From: Mimachlamys varia
Taxonomy: Eukaryota > Mollusca > Bivalvia > Pectinida > Pectinidae
Assembly: GCA_947623455.1 (NCBI GenBank)
Contig: OX392532.1
Coordinates: 22,604,792 to 22,668,791 of the forward strand
DNA length: 64,000 bases
Reading direction: 5' to 3'
Every line of letters starts with the position of its first letter. Within the stretch, counting starts at the first letter, position 1. Position numbers and translations under genes: made by a program. The notes beneath the pieces are model-generated. The model saw nothing but the letters and a program-made list of their open reading frames with translations, had not been told where the DNA came from and did no database searches. Positions 12,140-25,158 of this stretch are shown one piece after another.

Positions 12140-12285
12140 ACGGAAACACAAATGACGAAGGAAGACACTTTTTTGACTCGTGCCCTGTCCGGGCCTCGAA
12201 CTCACGATCTCCGGCATCAAATCGCCTAGCCAGAAATACCTGCGGCCGTTACCACTACGCCAACTCGACATCCCCCAAAAAGGAT
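12140..12285 (-). mobile_element. tRNA-derived SINE, minus strand
   Basis: On the minus strand the head carries a pol III A box ('tggcgtagtgg') and a B box ('gagttcgaggcc') about 55 bases apart, followed by 'cggacagggcacgag' and a T/A-rich tail. The cloverleaf cannot close as a normal tRNA, so this is a SINE head rather than a tRNA gene. The 3' limit is uncertain and may extend to about 12080. Confidence 0.65.
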
Positions 12286-12510
12286 GTTTTGAAGTCGCAG
12301 TGATAGACGGTCCGGTATTCTGACATGATCATAGTGACAAATCGTCTACTATAGATATGCGAACACATGTATCGCAATATATATACACTGTATATATAGA
12401 GGGCGTTACTTTATTGTTTCAAATGAGTTCGGAGATATCTTTATACATGGAAGTCATGTCATACATACGTGTAATGAAAATGTATAGGAGAATGCCTAGC
12501 AACCAAAATT

Positions 12511-12775
12511 AAGAGGCACGGTGGTCTAGTGGTAGGACGCCGGCTCGTGATCGAAGGGTTGCGAGTTCGAGTCAAGGTCAGAGCACTTGTGTCGTATCCT
12601 TGAGCAAGATAATTTACTCCGCTTTTTCCAGCCTACTCAGCTGTAAAACAATATTGGCTGGTTGATAAGGCCCTATAACCTTGGATACTAATTTGTGAAC
12701 CCCTTTGAGACGACATGTCAGATTTAGTCTGCTCATTTATCAAGTTGTATTTATCACTATCAAGTTCTTTTGGTG
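12511..12775 (+). mobile_element. tRNA-derived SINE, plus strand
   Basis: The head at 12511-12582 has A box 'tggtctagtgg' and B box 'ggttgcgagttcgagtc'. It is followed by a non-tRNA body with 'atccttgagcaagataattt', a core phrase shared by many animal SINEs, then 'ctcatttatcaagttgtatt' near the end. It lies about 230 bp from the minus-strand SINE, which belongs to a different family. No intact tRNA acceptor stem. Confidence 0.7.
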
Positions 12776-13221
12776 TATAGAATTACGTAACGGATGAACG
12801 GACAAAAGGAATTCGAAGTCACGCATTAAAACAATGACATTTGAGCTCACTTTCTCTGAGAGCGAAAGTGAGTGTTTTTACGGGTATTAGATGTCAGTCA
12901 TAGTGATCTAATTATCATACAATAAAATCACCCTAACACAACCGTCTTTATCTAAAACCACGACTGGAAAACAAACATCCAAAATATAAGGTCATAATGA
13001 GGTCACGATGACCTACTTATAGCACACTGGAGTCCTAAAGGTGTTTTTAGCTGTTGGAGTTTGGAGGCCTTGCATTCGATTCAGATACATACAAACTGTT
13101 TACTGAACTTCCGAGTGTAGATTTGACATTGAAAGGTACACAACAATCTAAAAAAGTTTCTTAGAAAGAAATTAGTTGTTTACGCACAACGAACTGTATA
13201 CGATCCAGCCACCTCCGTTAC
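12776..13221. other. Intergenic, no gene seen
   Basis: Includes a short perfect hairpin around 12845-12872 ('ctcactttc' against 'gaaagtgag', both ends of a 28-base stretch). Otherwise nothing recognisable. Confidence 0.5.
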
Positions 13222-13946
13222 TGGTTAGTGCCTATCCAGGTTAGTGCCTATCTACCCTTGTTTCTGGTTAGTGCCTATCCAGGTTAGTGCCTATCCACCC
13301 TTGTTTCTGGTTAGTGCCTATCCAGGTTAGTGCCTATCCACCCTTGTTTCTGGTTAGTGCCTATCCACCCTTGTTTCTGGTTAGTGCCTATCCACCCTTG
13401 TTTCTGGTTAGTGCCTATCCACCCTTGTTTCTGGTTAGTGCCTATCCAGGTTAGTGCCTATCCAGGTTAGTGCCTATCCACCCTTGTTTCTGGTTAGTGC
13501 CTATCCACCCTTGTTTCTGGTTAGTGCCTATCCACCCTTGTTTCTGGTTAGTGCCTATCCACCCTTGTTTCTGGTTAGTGCCTATCCACCCTTGTTTCTG
13601 GTTAGTGCCTATCCACCCTTGTTTCTGGTTAGTGACTATCCACCCTTGTTTCTGGTTAGTGACTATCCACCCTTGTTTCTGGTTAGTGCCTATCCACCCT
13701 TGTTTCTGGTTCGTGCCTATCCACCCTTGTTTCTGGTTAGTGACTATCCACCCTTGTTTCTGGTTAGTGACTATCCACCCTTGTTTCTGGTTAGTGCCTA
13801 TCCACCCTTGTTTCTGGTTAGTGCCTATCCACCCTTGTTTCTGGTTAGTGACTATCCACCCTTGTTTCTGGTTAGTGACTATCCACCCTTGTTTCCGGTT
13901 AGTGACTATCCACCCTTGTTTCTGGTTAGTGGCTATCCACCCTTGG
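13222..13946. repeat. 27-bp minisatellite with 16-bp short units
   Basis: Roughly 24 units of 27 bp starting 'ggttagtgcctatccaccc' and ending 'ttgtttct', plus about five truncated 16-bp units in the first 250 bases. Because 27 is a multiple of three, long open frames appear on both strands (for example 13454-14038 plus and 13451-14083 minus). They translate only to nine-residue repeats, have no flanking gene structure, and I regard them as artefacts. Confidence 0.95.
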
Positions 13947-16900
13947 TCTCCAGCTTCATTCGAAACAAAATTCGTTTCATTCAAAATGAAAACAAACAAA
14001 CAAAACAAAAAGATAAATATATCTCTGGACAAGATTAGCTTAGGAAAATATCGGGATAATACAACTAAACTGTATCTTGACATGTCAAACGAAATGTTTA
14101 TTTTAACAAAGTAAAGCTAAACTAAACAAAGTGAAGCTACATTGTAAATATAGGAATTAACCGGATGTCTTTCTTGTTAATAAATGTAAATACTAAATAC
14201 ATATCTTCATTACCAACAGGAGCCAAATGGGTTATTTGTAACCTGTAGGCGACAAGATGACGACGGATGGAAACTAAATTTGTGTTTAAAGAAGGAGACG
14301 AAAGAAAGAAAAGTAACGATACCGAACATTTACATGTATCTAGTATAACATGATACTGTCCGACAAGAATGGTTCTTATCTGTTAAAGTGCGCGTGATCG
14401 TGTCGTATCAGAAAGTATCTTATAAGACGGACTCCTGCGATATACAAAGGAACCAACTTTGGTACCATCAAACATGGCTAGATGCAATCTTCGAAGACAT
14501 TCCAGTATAGTCAATAGGGAAGGAGACTGGGGAGTAAGGTCATGGGGTCAAACAAAACAAATAAAAAATGTGAAGACAGGTGCAACATCTGAAAAGTTAT
14601 GTACAATGAAACAGAAATCCTTCAATCAAAACGGTTAAGTGGTGTCCTTCCGTGTTATCAATGAAATAATGACAGGGCCCCTAGCCTCTACGCTTCTAAA
14701 CAACGGACATCGCCTAGCAACCAGAGATGTGTTGATTTCACATCAACCAAACGGCACCTGCTACCGGGAATATTTCCTCGTGACGAATTCAATATTTTGC
14801 CATAAATATCAGCAAATTATTCATGTTGTCGTTTGTCTTAGCAAAACAATATCTTGTTTAGATAAATGTGAATCAACGATAAAATGATGCTTCAATATTG
14901 CAGCCATCAAAATGTTATGTTATCAATTTATGGCAGATATCATCTGGACATGTTTGATTTTATTATACATGTGTTGCTTAATATCAAAGAAAAAATGGTA
15001 TGTTGTAATAATCGTCTGTATACATGTACATGTAACTAATCGGTAGAGACTGACAGGAGCCACAAAGACATACGATCATGAATCTGGCACATTCACGTTT
15101 AAGCATTTGCTTGAAGTTTTGTCATTGTAATAGTGTTTTCATGTGGAATTACATATTTTCTGACTCATTCACACCGAAGAAACATTTAAACTATTCCAAT
15201 TGAAAAGTTGGAATATACCAATATGAAATTTCAACGGCGAAGGAGTTAAAACAATTTTACATAATTGAAGAGTTTGCAGCAGTCACCGATGGTTTGTCTA
15301 CCTGTGTGAAAATGTAGGCGTACGTCACTTCCTGTTTTTTGATAAACAAACGACAAGCCAGTAATACTCTCCAGTTATCTGAGTGTAGTTGTTATTGTGT
15401 ATTTAACACGACATCCTGAATAATTTCTAGCTCTTTAAAAACATATCGAATAGTTTAACAACGAAGGCTTAGTGAGAATTCACGAGCTTGTTATTTTAGT
15501 GACGAAGCCAATTAGAATCAGTTTTGTTTTACAATAGGATTTTTTAAGCCTATAGTCTGTATTCATTACTTTCGCTGGCTCAAACATTGTTTTTATTCTC
15601 AAAAAAACTTTCTTGCAACTCAATTACATCATGGGAAAGGAATAAAACGTCAATTGTAAACATTGGAAATTGTAATCGGCTTTGGACAAAAAAAAAACAA
15701 TATTGTTATAAAGAAGCAACCAGAATAAGAAATCAGAACCGAGCACAAAATCCATGTTTGAGCACTAGAACGGTTTCATGAGGAGGAGTTCTGAACAAAA
15801 AGAATGTTAGTCTAAGTGATTGCGTACGTTCACTGTTTACCTTGAGTTTGTCAAAATATCAGACATGCGCAGTACATCAATATCTTATCACTTGAATGTC
15901 CCAAAGATGCCAGCAACCGGAAGTACCCAGGGTAACCAAACGGGAAGTCACGTGACATATAACAGAGAACGTTGGTTTTGGAACTAAATCGAGAAAGCTA
16001 TCGCTGTGTTCTAACTTTTGAAACTGAACACGACAGGCAAATCTAAACCAAAATTTCCCGAACCAACCACTTACGGCGTCTGGCCTCTTGAGTTTTCATA
16101 AAAACACCTGTACGATAATAATAAATGTAACATTTCAATCTATGAAAGAGCAATTTGCAGCTACTCACTATTTTCAGATTCGTTAGATTCCCGACAGTGT
16201 TTGACCAGATCATTTAAGATTGCATGTTTCACCTCGATAAAAATGAAAGAATAACGCTACATTGGTACCTGGAACTGCATCTGTGTCTACAGGTACCTGT
16301 TTCAGCCTTCACATCATCAGTCATCTAAATACGCCAACGGCTGACGATGAATTAGGCTATAAAGTACCAATCAACGCTTCATTAGTCCGTGTCTTCGGGC
16401 TTATGTAGACACACGGAAACATTTAAATGTAGCGAGAAATTCCTTACTGTAAAGAAAACTCCTTCGGACACTCATATACAAATTTGTTATAGCATATACG
16501 ACATTTTTCGTGAACAGAAAGATGTACGACCTTAAAAGCACAAATACCTTTTCTTCTACCAATCCATCTTTTCCGTACGGATCGAAGACCTCTGCAACAG
16601 GTTATGAGGTTTTTATATAATTATCGCTGAATAATTGTGGTACTTTGAACCTTTTTAATGATTATAGTTGAAGCAGATGACAATTATATGACCTTGATAT
16701 GACATTTTTTCGATGTGGTAAGCTATAAAAATCCCAAGTAAAATCCAATAATGAGCGTGACGGTTTGGTGTTAAGTAAGATTTTACATGAAATGAACAAA
16801 ACGTTTTTTTTTTGTATTAATAAATAGAACTAATCACAATGAAAGCATTTTTCCACGAGAGGCTTATTTTTTATTTCATTTTTTATTCAGGACGAGCTCC

Positions 16901-17067
16901 ATTGGCAATTGAAAACCCTTGAATTTAATTGAGCAGGAATCCCGATTGCGAATTTACACAATTGGAAAATAATTATAAAGATAATAATAAAAACGAAAAT
17001 GGAAAAAAAATTAGAGGCATGTTACATGTAGAGAGTAGTTGTAGGTGTTAGGATCATTTAATATCCA
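13947..17067. other. Intergenic, no supported gene
   Basis: About 3.1 kb of AT-rich DNA. It holds a decayed relative of foldback element A (listed separately, about 15555-15785) and a short hairpin near 15196-15216 ('attccaa' against 'ttggaat'). No coding region that I can support. Confidence 0.5.
15555..15785. mobile_element. Decayed copy of foldback element A
   Basis: It shares with 3057-3271 the phrases 'ttgtaaacattg', 'gagcacaaaatccatg' (there 'gagcacagaatccatg'), 'ttgagca' and 'ttcatga', in the same order. The left end is poorly preserved, so the limits are approximate. Confidence 0.45.
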
Positions 17068-17242
17068 GGCCCTGGTTTCATCAACGTTCCTTAACTTCAG
17101 GAAACTCCTTAACTTAAAAATTTCCATAGGAAAGCATTACAGAATTAAAGGAGGAAATCCTTAGTTAAGGAACTTTCCTTAAATTCTGTAATGCTTTCCT
17201 CTGGAGTTTTTTAAGTTAAGGAACGTTGAAGAAACCAGGGCC
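17068..17242. mobile_element. Foldback MITE-like element C, nearly fully palindromic
   Basis: The left arm 'ggccctggtttcatcaacgt' matches the reverse complement of the right arm ('ggccctggtttcttcaacgt'). Pairing continues through 'tccttaactt' and an inner pair 'ggaaagcattacagaatt' / 'aattctgtaatgctttcc'. At 175 bp almost the whole element can fold into one hairpin. A decayed relative lies at about 49485-49620. Confidence 0.9.
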
Positions 17243-19884
17243 AGTACTAACAGGAATAAATGATGCTAATGTTGAACGTCACGATTAAAGGTTATCCTTG
17301 TGGGTGCCAGGAAGGTTGGGCATTCCTGTTTTTGTTCCGATATGTGTCCATCTTGTTCTGTTACACTCCACTGAAAAGCAATCGTAGTATATACTAGTAG
17401 ATTCGTAGTGTCAGACTTAAGTTGTTTATTTCAACTAAATGTGATTCCAAAATTCTTAAGGGTACAATACGTATAGGTTTTTGCGTAAGTTGCGATACCA
17501 ATTTCCTGTACGCCTTAATTTATTTACTTACATTAATTTTGTAATTACGCATTTAATTGCATTCCATGGGTATTTCTGGATCCGTCCTGCCTTTTTTCTT
17601 TCTTTCCTGCTTTCCTTTTTTAACGAAAGTATTTTCTGATGGCGTCTATTGTTGACTGGCCCGCAGGAAAGCTGTGTACATGTATGTTGTTTCTCCAAAT
17701 CGTTTTAGTATTTGTTTGGACAGATCTCTCTTTTGCTACCTTCACGATCAAATTCGATTAAATTTATTATAACTAAAGTACGTCACAAATAAACAGATCC
17801 CAAAACATTAAGTAAAAATATTCCTGAAGGGCGTAGAAGAGATGTAACAAAGATACTGCACTCGCTGCCGCGAAAATTCAATTAACTGTGAATCATAATG
17901 CATTTTTTTCTGCGAGTAATTCATTTTCCCGTCGATATAAAGTAATAACAATGTTTGGAATAGAAGCACGTGTAATTAGAATTACGGTTTACAGAAAAAG
18001 AAATATGATTGTTTGGTGTTTTGCCAAGAATTTTGATCCAAACCAGATGAATTTAATATCATACATCATCGATTACGATGAAAAAAACAAACGATACTAA
18101 AATACCATTTCCTGGCGAGAATCGATAATTTTGATTGGCAGATAGCCATGTCCGTTTCTTGTCTGACATGAACACAAACAATACACGCCTTTTCGAGAAA
18201 CAAATGTCTGTATGTAAATGAAAAAAAATCGGAATACGACTGGCTATAAAGGTTAGTCCTATAGAGGATAAATCTTGCCATAACAAGACGCCTTCTGAGA
18301 GTTTTTACAAATTTTGATGACCTAATTCTTAACGACACGATTTATTACGGTACCACACGTCATAAACTAGTTATATTGTTTGGTATTATTGTTATATATT
18401 AAGCAAAAAATTGAAATTTCTTGTCTTTCGGGACGATTTTGTCCTCCCGGCTGACGATCAGGAGGTTTACAGTTCCCTTGATCAAAGTTGTTTGTTGAAA
18501 TTCTTCAATATCTTATCTTCGTAATTTTGAGCTTGGAGAAATTGAATGTGTCATATTTGTTATTTCATGCTATTTTATTATTTCTTGTCATTGAACATTA
18601 CTCATCAACAAACTGGAATTATGTCATTCAAATTTTGATAAAAGGTGATGCGAGGAAAAAGTGACAAGAGCACCGAAATCAAAGATGGTAAAATTAAATT
18701 TTAATGTAATTTATACACAGAGGTTGATGATTACCAATTCTCACAAAAGATGTATTTAGTTTTGAAAACTGGTCAGAGGTATATTCTTTTTACAAATTCA
18801 AGGGAAAATAACATCATTTGGATCTACTTGTAATGGATAGACTGAATCTAGCATTAAAACTTTTTCTCGGACAAAAATTGGACCTAATTAAAGAAAATTA
18901 CAGAGGATGAACCAAACATTGGACCAAATTGACCACTGTAATTAAACTGACCACACTAATTTGTCTCCATGACAACGACACTGGTGTTAATGACGACCAT
19001 GTCAACTGTCGCGACCTGTCACCACCGCCCATTACTCTTCCATATCATCGCGGTCTCGTAATTACTGATCCGCGTGGTCAAGATCGTGGTCAGTTCAAGG
19101 GGGCAGCTGAGCCTTCAACTTGTCGCCTTGTGGTCATTATTTCTAGATACCTGAATCTTGTCGTGTCATCCCTCCATTACAATTGTCATACATGATCATA
19201 TTCTCCTGGCTAATTACAAGAAATATCTCCGTGAAATGCAACCTTGCTGATCTGATGAAAAAAAAATCTATAAACTGGAATATGGTTAACCACATCGGAA
19301 TACACAACACACGTGTAAAATCGGGTACTATTGTTACACGTGTAGTGAAATTAACATTGATCTCTAATGACCTGTGTTTTCCAGGTAATCAACTTCAAAT
19401 CAAACACGTTTTTTCCCCTTAACTTCTATGTCCATTGCAAGTTTTTACTGATAGATGATTTTTCCCCAAAAATATTTTTGGTTGTTAATCATTACACCTT
19501 CTACATACTATGGCAATATGATATTTATATTTAAAATCTGAGTTACAATTATCAAACCTAGTACAGATTCCCTGATCTTTCGTTATATCATTGTATCGCC
19601 CTGTCTAATACAAATGTAGCTATGTTAAACCGTTACGCTATTTAACAGGCAGAATTGCGTTAATACATGTAAGTACTGTAGGGTAAGCTACTTACAGGCT
19701 ATTGCTGACATGATATAGAAATATTTTGCTATATTAGAAACAACGAGTCGATATTACATTTGTGACGTCATAATCATTTTGACGTTATAGTACCCATGCA
19801 TGCAACTGTCAATTTCATTTTTTATCAAGACAGATATAATTCAATTAAAGTCTTTTGCAAACAAAATTTTACATCTAATATAAA
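17243..19884. other. Intergenic, no supported gene
   Basis: About 2.6 kb. A C/T-rich patch occurs at 17586-17622. Small open frames (17888-18100, 18929-19195, 19183-19422) lack domains or splice context. Nothing else recognised. Confidence 0.5.
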
Positions 19885-20005
19885 AATTAAGAATCTTTGA
19901 TTCGGTAAATGTGGTGTTATTGACCTCGGGTTAACGCCCTCGGTCAATATTTGATTCTAACAGGTTGGTATAACACCAAATTGACCTCAGCAAAGGTCCT
20001 TAATT
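19885..20005. mobile_element. Foldback element D
   Basis: Inverted repeat: the left arm starts 'aattaagaatctttgattcg' and includes 'tggtgttat'. The reverse complement of the right arm starts 'aattaaggacctttgctgag' and includes the same 'tggtgttat'. About 120 bp, non-coding, with a short inner inverted pair 'gacctcgggttaacgccctc'. Confidence 0.7.
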
Positions 20006-21425
20006 TATATTTATTAGTCTTAATACATGTATACAAACATTGTATATATTTCTGGTTGTGCGTATAGGACTCGTCTTTACACTGTTATTCATTGAAGCCT
20101 TCCAGAGAGATAACATATAGAGTTTTACGTTGTTTATCCAGTTAAAGCAATTATCTGTAAAACTTTTGCTTGGAAAATGAATACCAGGTTCTCAGAATAG
20201 AGATTTTCACATTTATTAATTTCAGTCATCTTTTAAAACATTCTATACTTTCTGATTCATTCTAAGTAGTGTCGCACTTATTAAAAAAACACCATGGTAT
20301 TATACATATAGAGTTCTCAACTAAAAAAAATTGTAAGCGTACCTTTTCGATAGCTAAACTTTTGAATGACACTACATTTACAACCATAATCCAATATGCT
20401 AAACATATATGTACAAAGACAAGTATCAAATAGATGAAAGTTAAGTTTTAAGAATAACGTTGAAGTTAGAACAGTTCGATAAAACGAGGTATTTGAAGTA
20501 TGCGAATTTCACGCCTAAATAGATGTCTGTAAACGTCTTAGATTGGAGCTTTCACGTGCCTTAATATAACTTCCGTTTCTGAAAACAACTACATAAATCT
20601 TTGCTTTTACGAAAATTTTGTTGACGTTTTGTAAAGTTTTCACAAAGAGGCTACAAACAGCATTATGGTCTTGAATGGATTCCAATTCCAAAAAATAATT
20701 ACAAAACCATATATCTATTGCACCATTTTTGATAAAGGACGTTTCAAAATCACAGAAAAAATATAGAAATGCTACATAACCTGCCAATGATACAACCTTA
20801 TCAAAAAAAAGGTGCTAACAACGCCCTAGATGTCTTAATGTCTATTATGTATGGTCTTTTTACTTTTGTGTAAAAAAGATACATTGTATATTATAAAAGA
20901 ACGAGCTGGATACAATCAGAAAATGTATTTGCAGGGAATGAAAACTGCAGATGTACCGCTACAGAGGCTGAAAGTGACAACATGTCAATTTCTTGATATC
21001 GAAGCCATGCAACCTGGTACGTATCGGTTCTATTTCGACATCAGCAGGAACCCTCTAAACCCACCAGGATCCCCTACACACCATGACCCCCAAACTCACC
21101 AGATCCCCCTACACACTGACACAACATGCTGTTTGCATGGGTGAACCAGAGTTCAGAAGACACGGGTCGTGCTCTTAGCTGATGAAGACATCCGTGGTGT
21201 GAGCTGACCACCGTAAGACGCACAGCTTCATCAATTAAGCATGGTCTGAAAAATGATTAATATTAATGAATAAAGCGCTCCTAAGTGTAACAGAATTACA
21301 TATGTGTACATGTATACATGCTCGCTAGATTTTTTATCCAATCCCTACCTTGTCCTCTGTGTCTTTTTATTATAATTCTTTTGTTATTATTCTTTTATTA
21401 TTTTTTTCATTTGTCATGGGTGCTG
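20006..21425. other. Intergenic, no supported gene
   Basis: A 97-codon frame at 20851-21144 ends in a proline-rich stretch that comes from a short C-rich segment (21052-21115) with two imperfect 'cccctacaca' phrases. I recognise no domain. T-rich just before the SINE/array region. Confidence 0.45.
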
Positions 21426-21520
21426 TATTCTAATTACTGCTGTGAGACGGAACGTCAGTCTGTTCGGTCGCCCATCGCATTGTAGGCGGTCAAGGTCTCA
21501 GACGATATGATACAACTAGT
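21426..21520 (+). mobile_element. 5' part of a SINE split by the 40-bp array
   Basis: The 30 bases before the array ('gcggtcaaggtctcagacga', then 'tatgatacaactagt') align loosely with the SINE head at 56171 ('gtggtgaaggtatcccgaca', then 'ttctactag'). This is the stretch from the A box towards the anticodon arm. The 3' part of the same kind of SINE follows the array at 25159. The match is imperfect and the 5' limit is uncertain. Confidence 0.45.
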
Positions 21521-24500
21521 TATATAGCCTGTCTGTGACAGACATTCTGCTACCACTAGCAATATAGTCTGTCTGTGACAGACATTCTGCTACCACTAGC
21601 TATATAGCCTGTCTGTGACAGACATTAAGCTACCACTAGATATATAGCCTGTCTGTGACAGACATTCTGCTACCACTAGCTATATAGTCTGCCTGTGACA
21701 GACATTATGCTACCACTAGCTATATAGCCTGTCTGTGACAGAAATTCCGCTACCACTAGCTATATAGCCTGTCTGTGACAGACATTCTGCTACCACTAGC
21801 TATATAGCCTTTCTGTGACAGACATTCTGCTACCACTAGCTATATAGCCTGCCTGTGACAGACATTCTGCTACCACTAGCTATATGGTCTGTCTGTGACA
21901 GACTTTTTGCTACCACTAGCTATATAGCCTGTCTGTGACAGACATTCCGCTACCACTAGCTATATAGCCTGTCTGTGACAGACATTCTGCTACCACTAGC
22001 TATATAGTCTGCCTGTGCAGACATTAAGCTACCACTAGCTATATAGCCTGTCTGTGACAGACATTCTGCTACCACTAGCTATATGGTCTGTCTGTGACAG
22101 ACTTTTTGCAACCACTAGCTATATAACCTGTCTGTGACAGACATTCCGCTACCACTAGCTATATAGCCTGTCTGTGACAGACATTCTGCTACCACTAGCT
22201 GTATAGTCTGCCTGTGCAGACATTAAGCTACCACTAGCTATGTAGCCTGTCTGTGAAAGACATTCTGCTACAACTAGCTATATAACCTGCCTGTGCCTGA
22301 CATTATGCTACCACTAGCTATATAGCCTGTCTGTGACAGACATTCTGCTACCACTAGCTATATCGCCTGCCTGTGACAGACATTCTGCTACCACTATCTA
22401 TATAGCCTGTCTGTGACAGACATTCTGCTACCACTAGCTATATAGCCTGCCTGTGACAGACATTCTGCTACCACTAGCTATGTAGCCTGTCTGTGAAAGA
22501 CATTCTGCTACAACTAGCTATATAACCTGCCTGTGCCTGACATTATGTTACCACTAGCTATATAGCCTGTCTGTGACAGACATTCTGCTACCAATGGCTA
22601 TATAGCCTGTCTGTGACAGACATTATGCTACCAATGGCTATATAGCCTGCCTGTGACAGACATTCTGCTACCACTAGCTATATAGCCTGCCTGTGACAGA
22701 CGTTATACTACCACTAGCTATATAGCCTGTCTATGACAGACATTATGCTACCAATGGTTATATAGCCTGCCTGTGACAGACATTCTGATACCAATAGCTA
22801 TATAGTCTGCCTGTGACAGACATTCTGCTACCACTAGATATATAGCCTGTCTGTGACAGACATTGTGCTACCACTAGCGATATAGCTTGCCTGTGACAGA
22901 CATTCTGCTACCACTACCTATATAGCCTGTCTGCGACAGACATTCTGCTACTACTAGCTATATAGCTTGCCTGTGACAGACATTCTTCCATCACTAGCTA
23001 TATAGCCTGTCTGTAACAGACATTCTGCTACCACTAGCTATATAGCCTGTCTGTAACAGACATTTTGCTACCACTAGCTATATAGCCTTTCTGTGACAGA
23101 CATTTTGCTACCACTAGCTATATAGCCTGTCTGTAACAGACATTCTGCTACCACTAGCTATATAGCCTGTCTGTGACAGACATTCTGCTACCACTAGCTA
23201 TATAGCCTGTCTGTGACAGACATTCTGCTACCACTAGCTATATAGCCTTTCTGTGACAGACTTTCTGTTACCACTAGCTATATAGCCTGTCTGTGACAGA
23301 CATTAAGCTACCACTAGCTATATAGCCTGTCTGTGACAGACTTTCTGCTAACACTAGCTATATAGCCTGTCTGTGACAGACATTATGCTACCACTAGCTA
23401 TATAGCCTGTCTGTGACAGACATTCTGTTACCACTAGATATATAGCCTGTCTGTGACAGACATTCTGCTACCACTAGCAATATAGCCTGTCTGTGACAGA
23501 CATTCTGCTACCACTAGCTATATAGCCTGCCTGTGACAGACATTCTGCTGCCACTAGCTATATAGCCTGTCTGTGACAGACATTCTGCTACCACTAGCTA
23601 TATAGCCTGCCTGTGACAGACATTCTGCTACCACTAGCTATATAGCCTGTCTGTGACAGACATTATGCTACCACTATCTATATAGCCTGTCTGTGACAGA
23701 CATTATGCTACCACTAGCTATATAGCCTGTCTGTGACAGACATTCTGCTACCACTAGCTATATAGCCTGTCTGTGACAGACATTCTGCTACCACTAGCTA
23801 TATAGCCTGTCTGTGACAGACATTCTGCTACCATTAGCTATATAACCTGTCTGTTACAGACATTCTGCTACCACTAGCTATATAGCCTGTCTGTGACAGA
23901 CATTCTGCTACCACTAGCTATATAGCCTGTCTGTGACAGACTTTCTGCTACCACTAGCTATATAGCCTGTCTGTGACAGACATTCTGCTACCACTAGCTA
24001 TATAGCCTGTCTGTGACAGACATTCTGCTACCACTAGCTATATAGCCTTTCTGTGACAGACTTTCTGTTACCACTAGCTATATAGCCTGTCTGTGACAGA
24101 CATTAAGCTACCACTAGCTATATAGCCTGTCTGTGACAGACTTTCTGCTAACACTAGCTATATAGCCTGTCTGTGACAGACATTCTGCTACCACTAGCTA
24201 TATAGCCTGTCTGTGACAGACATTCTGTTACCACTAGATATATAGCCTGTCTGTGACAGACATTCTGCTACCACTAGCTATATAGCCTGTCTGTGACAGA
24301 CATTCTGCTACCACTAGCTATATAGCCTGCCTGTGACAGACATTCTGCTGCCACTAGCTATATAGCCTGTCTGTGACAGACATTCTGCTACCACTAGCTA
24401 TATAGCCTGCCTGTGACAGACATTCTGCTACCACTAGCTATATAGCCTGTCTGTGACAGACATTATGCTACCACTATCTATATAGCCTGTCTGTGACAGA

Positions 24501-25158
24501 CATTATGCTACCACTAGCTATATAGCCTGTCTGTGACAGACATTCTGCTACCACTAGCTATATAGCCTGTCTGTGACAGACATTCTGCTACCACTAGCTA
24601 TATAGCCTGTCTGTGACAGACATTCTGCTACCACTAGCTATATAGCCTGTCTGTGACAGACATTCTGCTACCACTAGCTATATAGCCTGTCTGTGACAGA
24701 CATTCTGCTACGATTAGCTATATAACCTGTCTGTTACAGACATTCTGCTACCACTAGCTATATAGCCTGTCTGTGACAGACATTCAGCTACCATTAGCTA
24801 TATAACCTGTCTGTTATAGACATTCTTCTACCGCTAGCTATATAGCCTGTCTGTGACAGACATTCTGCTACCACTAGCTATATAGCCTGCCTGTCATAGA
24901 CATTTTGCTACCATTAGCTATATAGCCTGCCTGTCATAGACATCCTGCTACCACTAGCTATATAGCCTGTCTGTGACAGACATTCTGCTACCACTAGCTA
25001 TATAGCCTGCCTGTGACAGACATTCTGTTACCACTAGCTATATAGCCTGTCTGTGACAGACATTCTGTTACCACTAGCTATATAGCCTGTCTGTGACAGA
25101 CATTCCGCTACCACTAGCTATATAGCCTGTCTGCGAGAGACATTCTGCTACCACTAGC
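21521..25158. repeat. 40-bp tandem array, 91 copies (3.64 kb)
   Basis: Head-to-tail units of 40 bp: 'tatatagcctgtctgtgaca' followed by 'gacattctgctaccactagc'. The length 3638 bp equals 91 x 40 minus two, and I see exactly two one-base deletions ('ctgtgcag' for 'ctgtgacag', near 22015 and 22215). The rest are point variants. Units carry the small inverted pair 'ctgtctgtgacag'. Variant patterns recur at multiples of 40, showing block duplications. No coding capacity. Confidence 0.97.

Noticed and set aside
12511..12582. A functional tRNA gene
   Set aside because: A and B boxes are present but the acceptor and anticodon stems do not pair, and a SINE body follows.
13451..14114. Three long open frames (about 200 codons) on both strands, with repeats such as KQGWIGTNQ or YPPLFLVSA
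   Set aside because: They follow from a 27-bp tandem repeat whose length is a multiple of three; all frames are open and no gene structure flanks them.
21521..25158. CRISPR-like appearance of regularly spaced repeats
   Set aside because: The whole 40-bp unit is repeated with no unique spacers, in a clearly eukaryotic context; it is a minisatellite.
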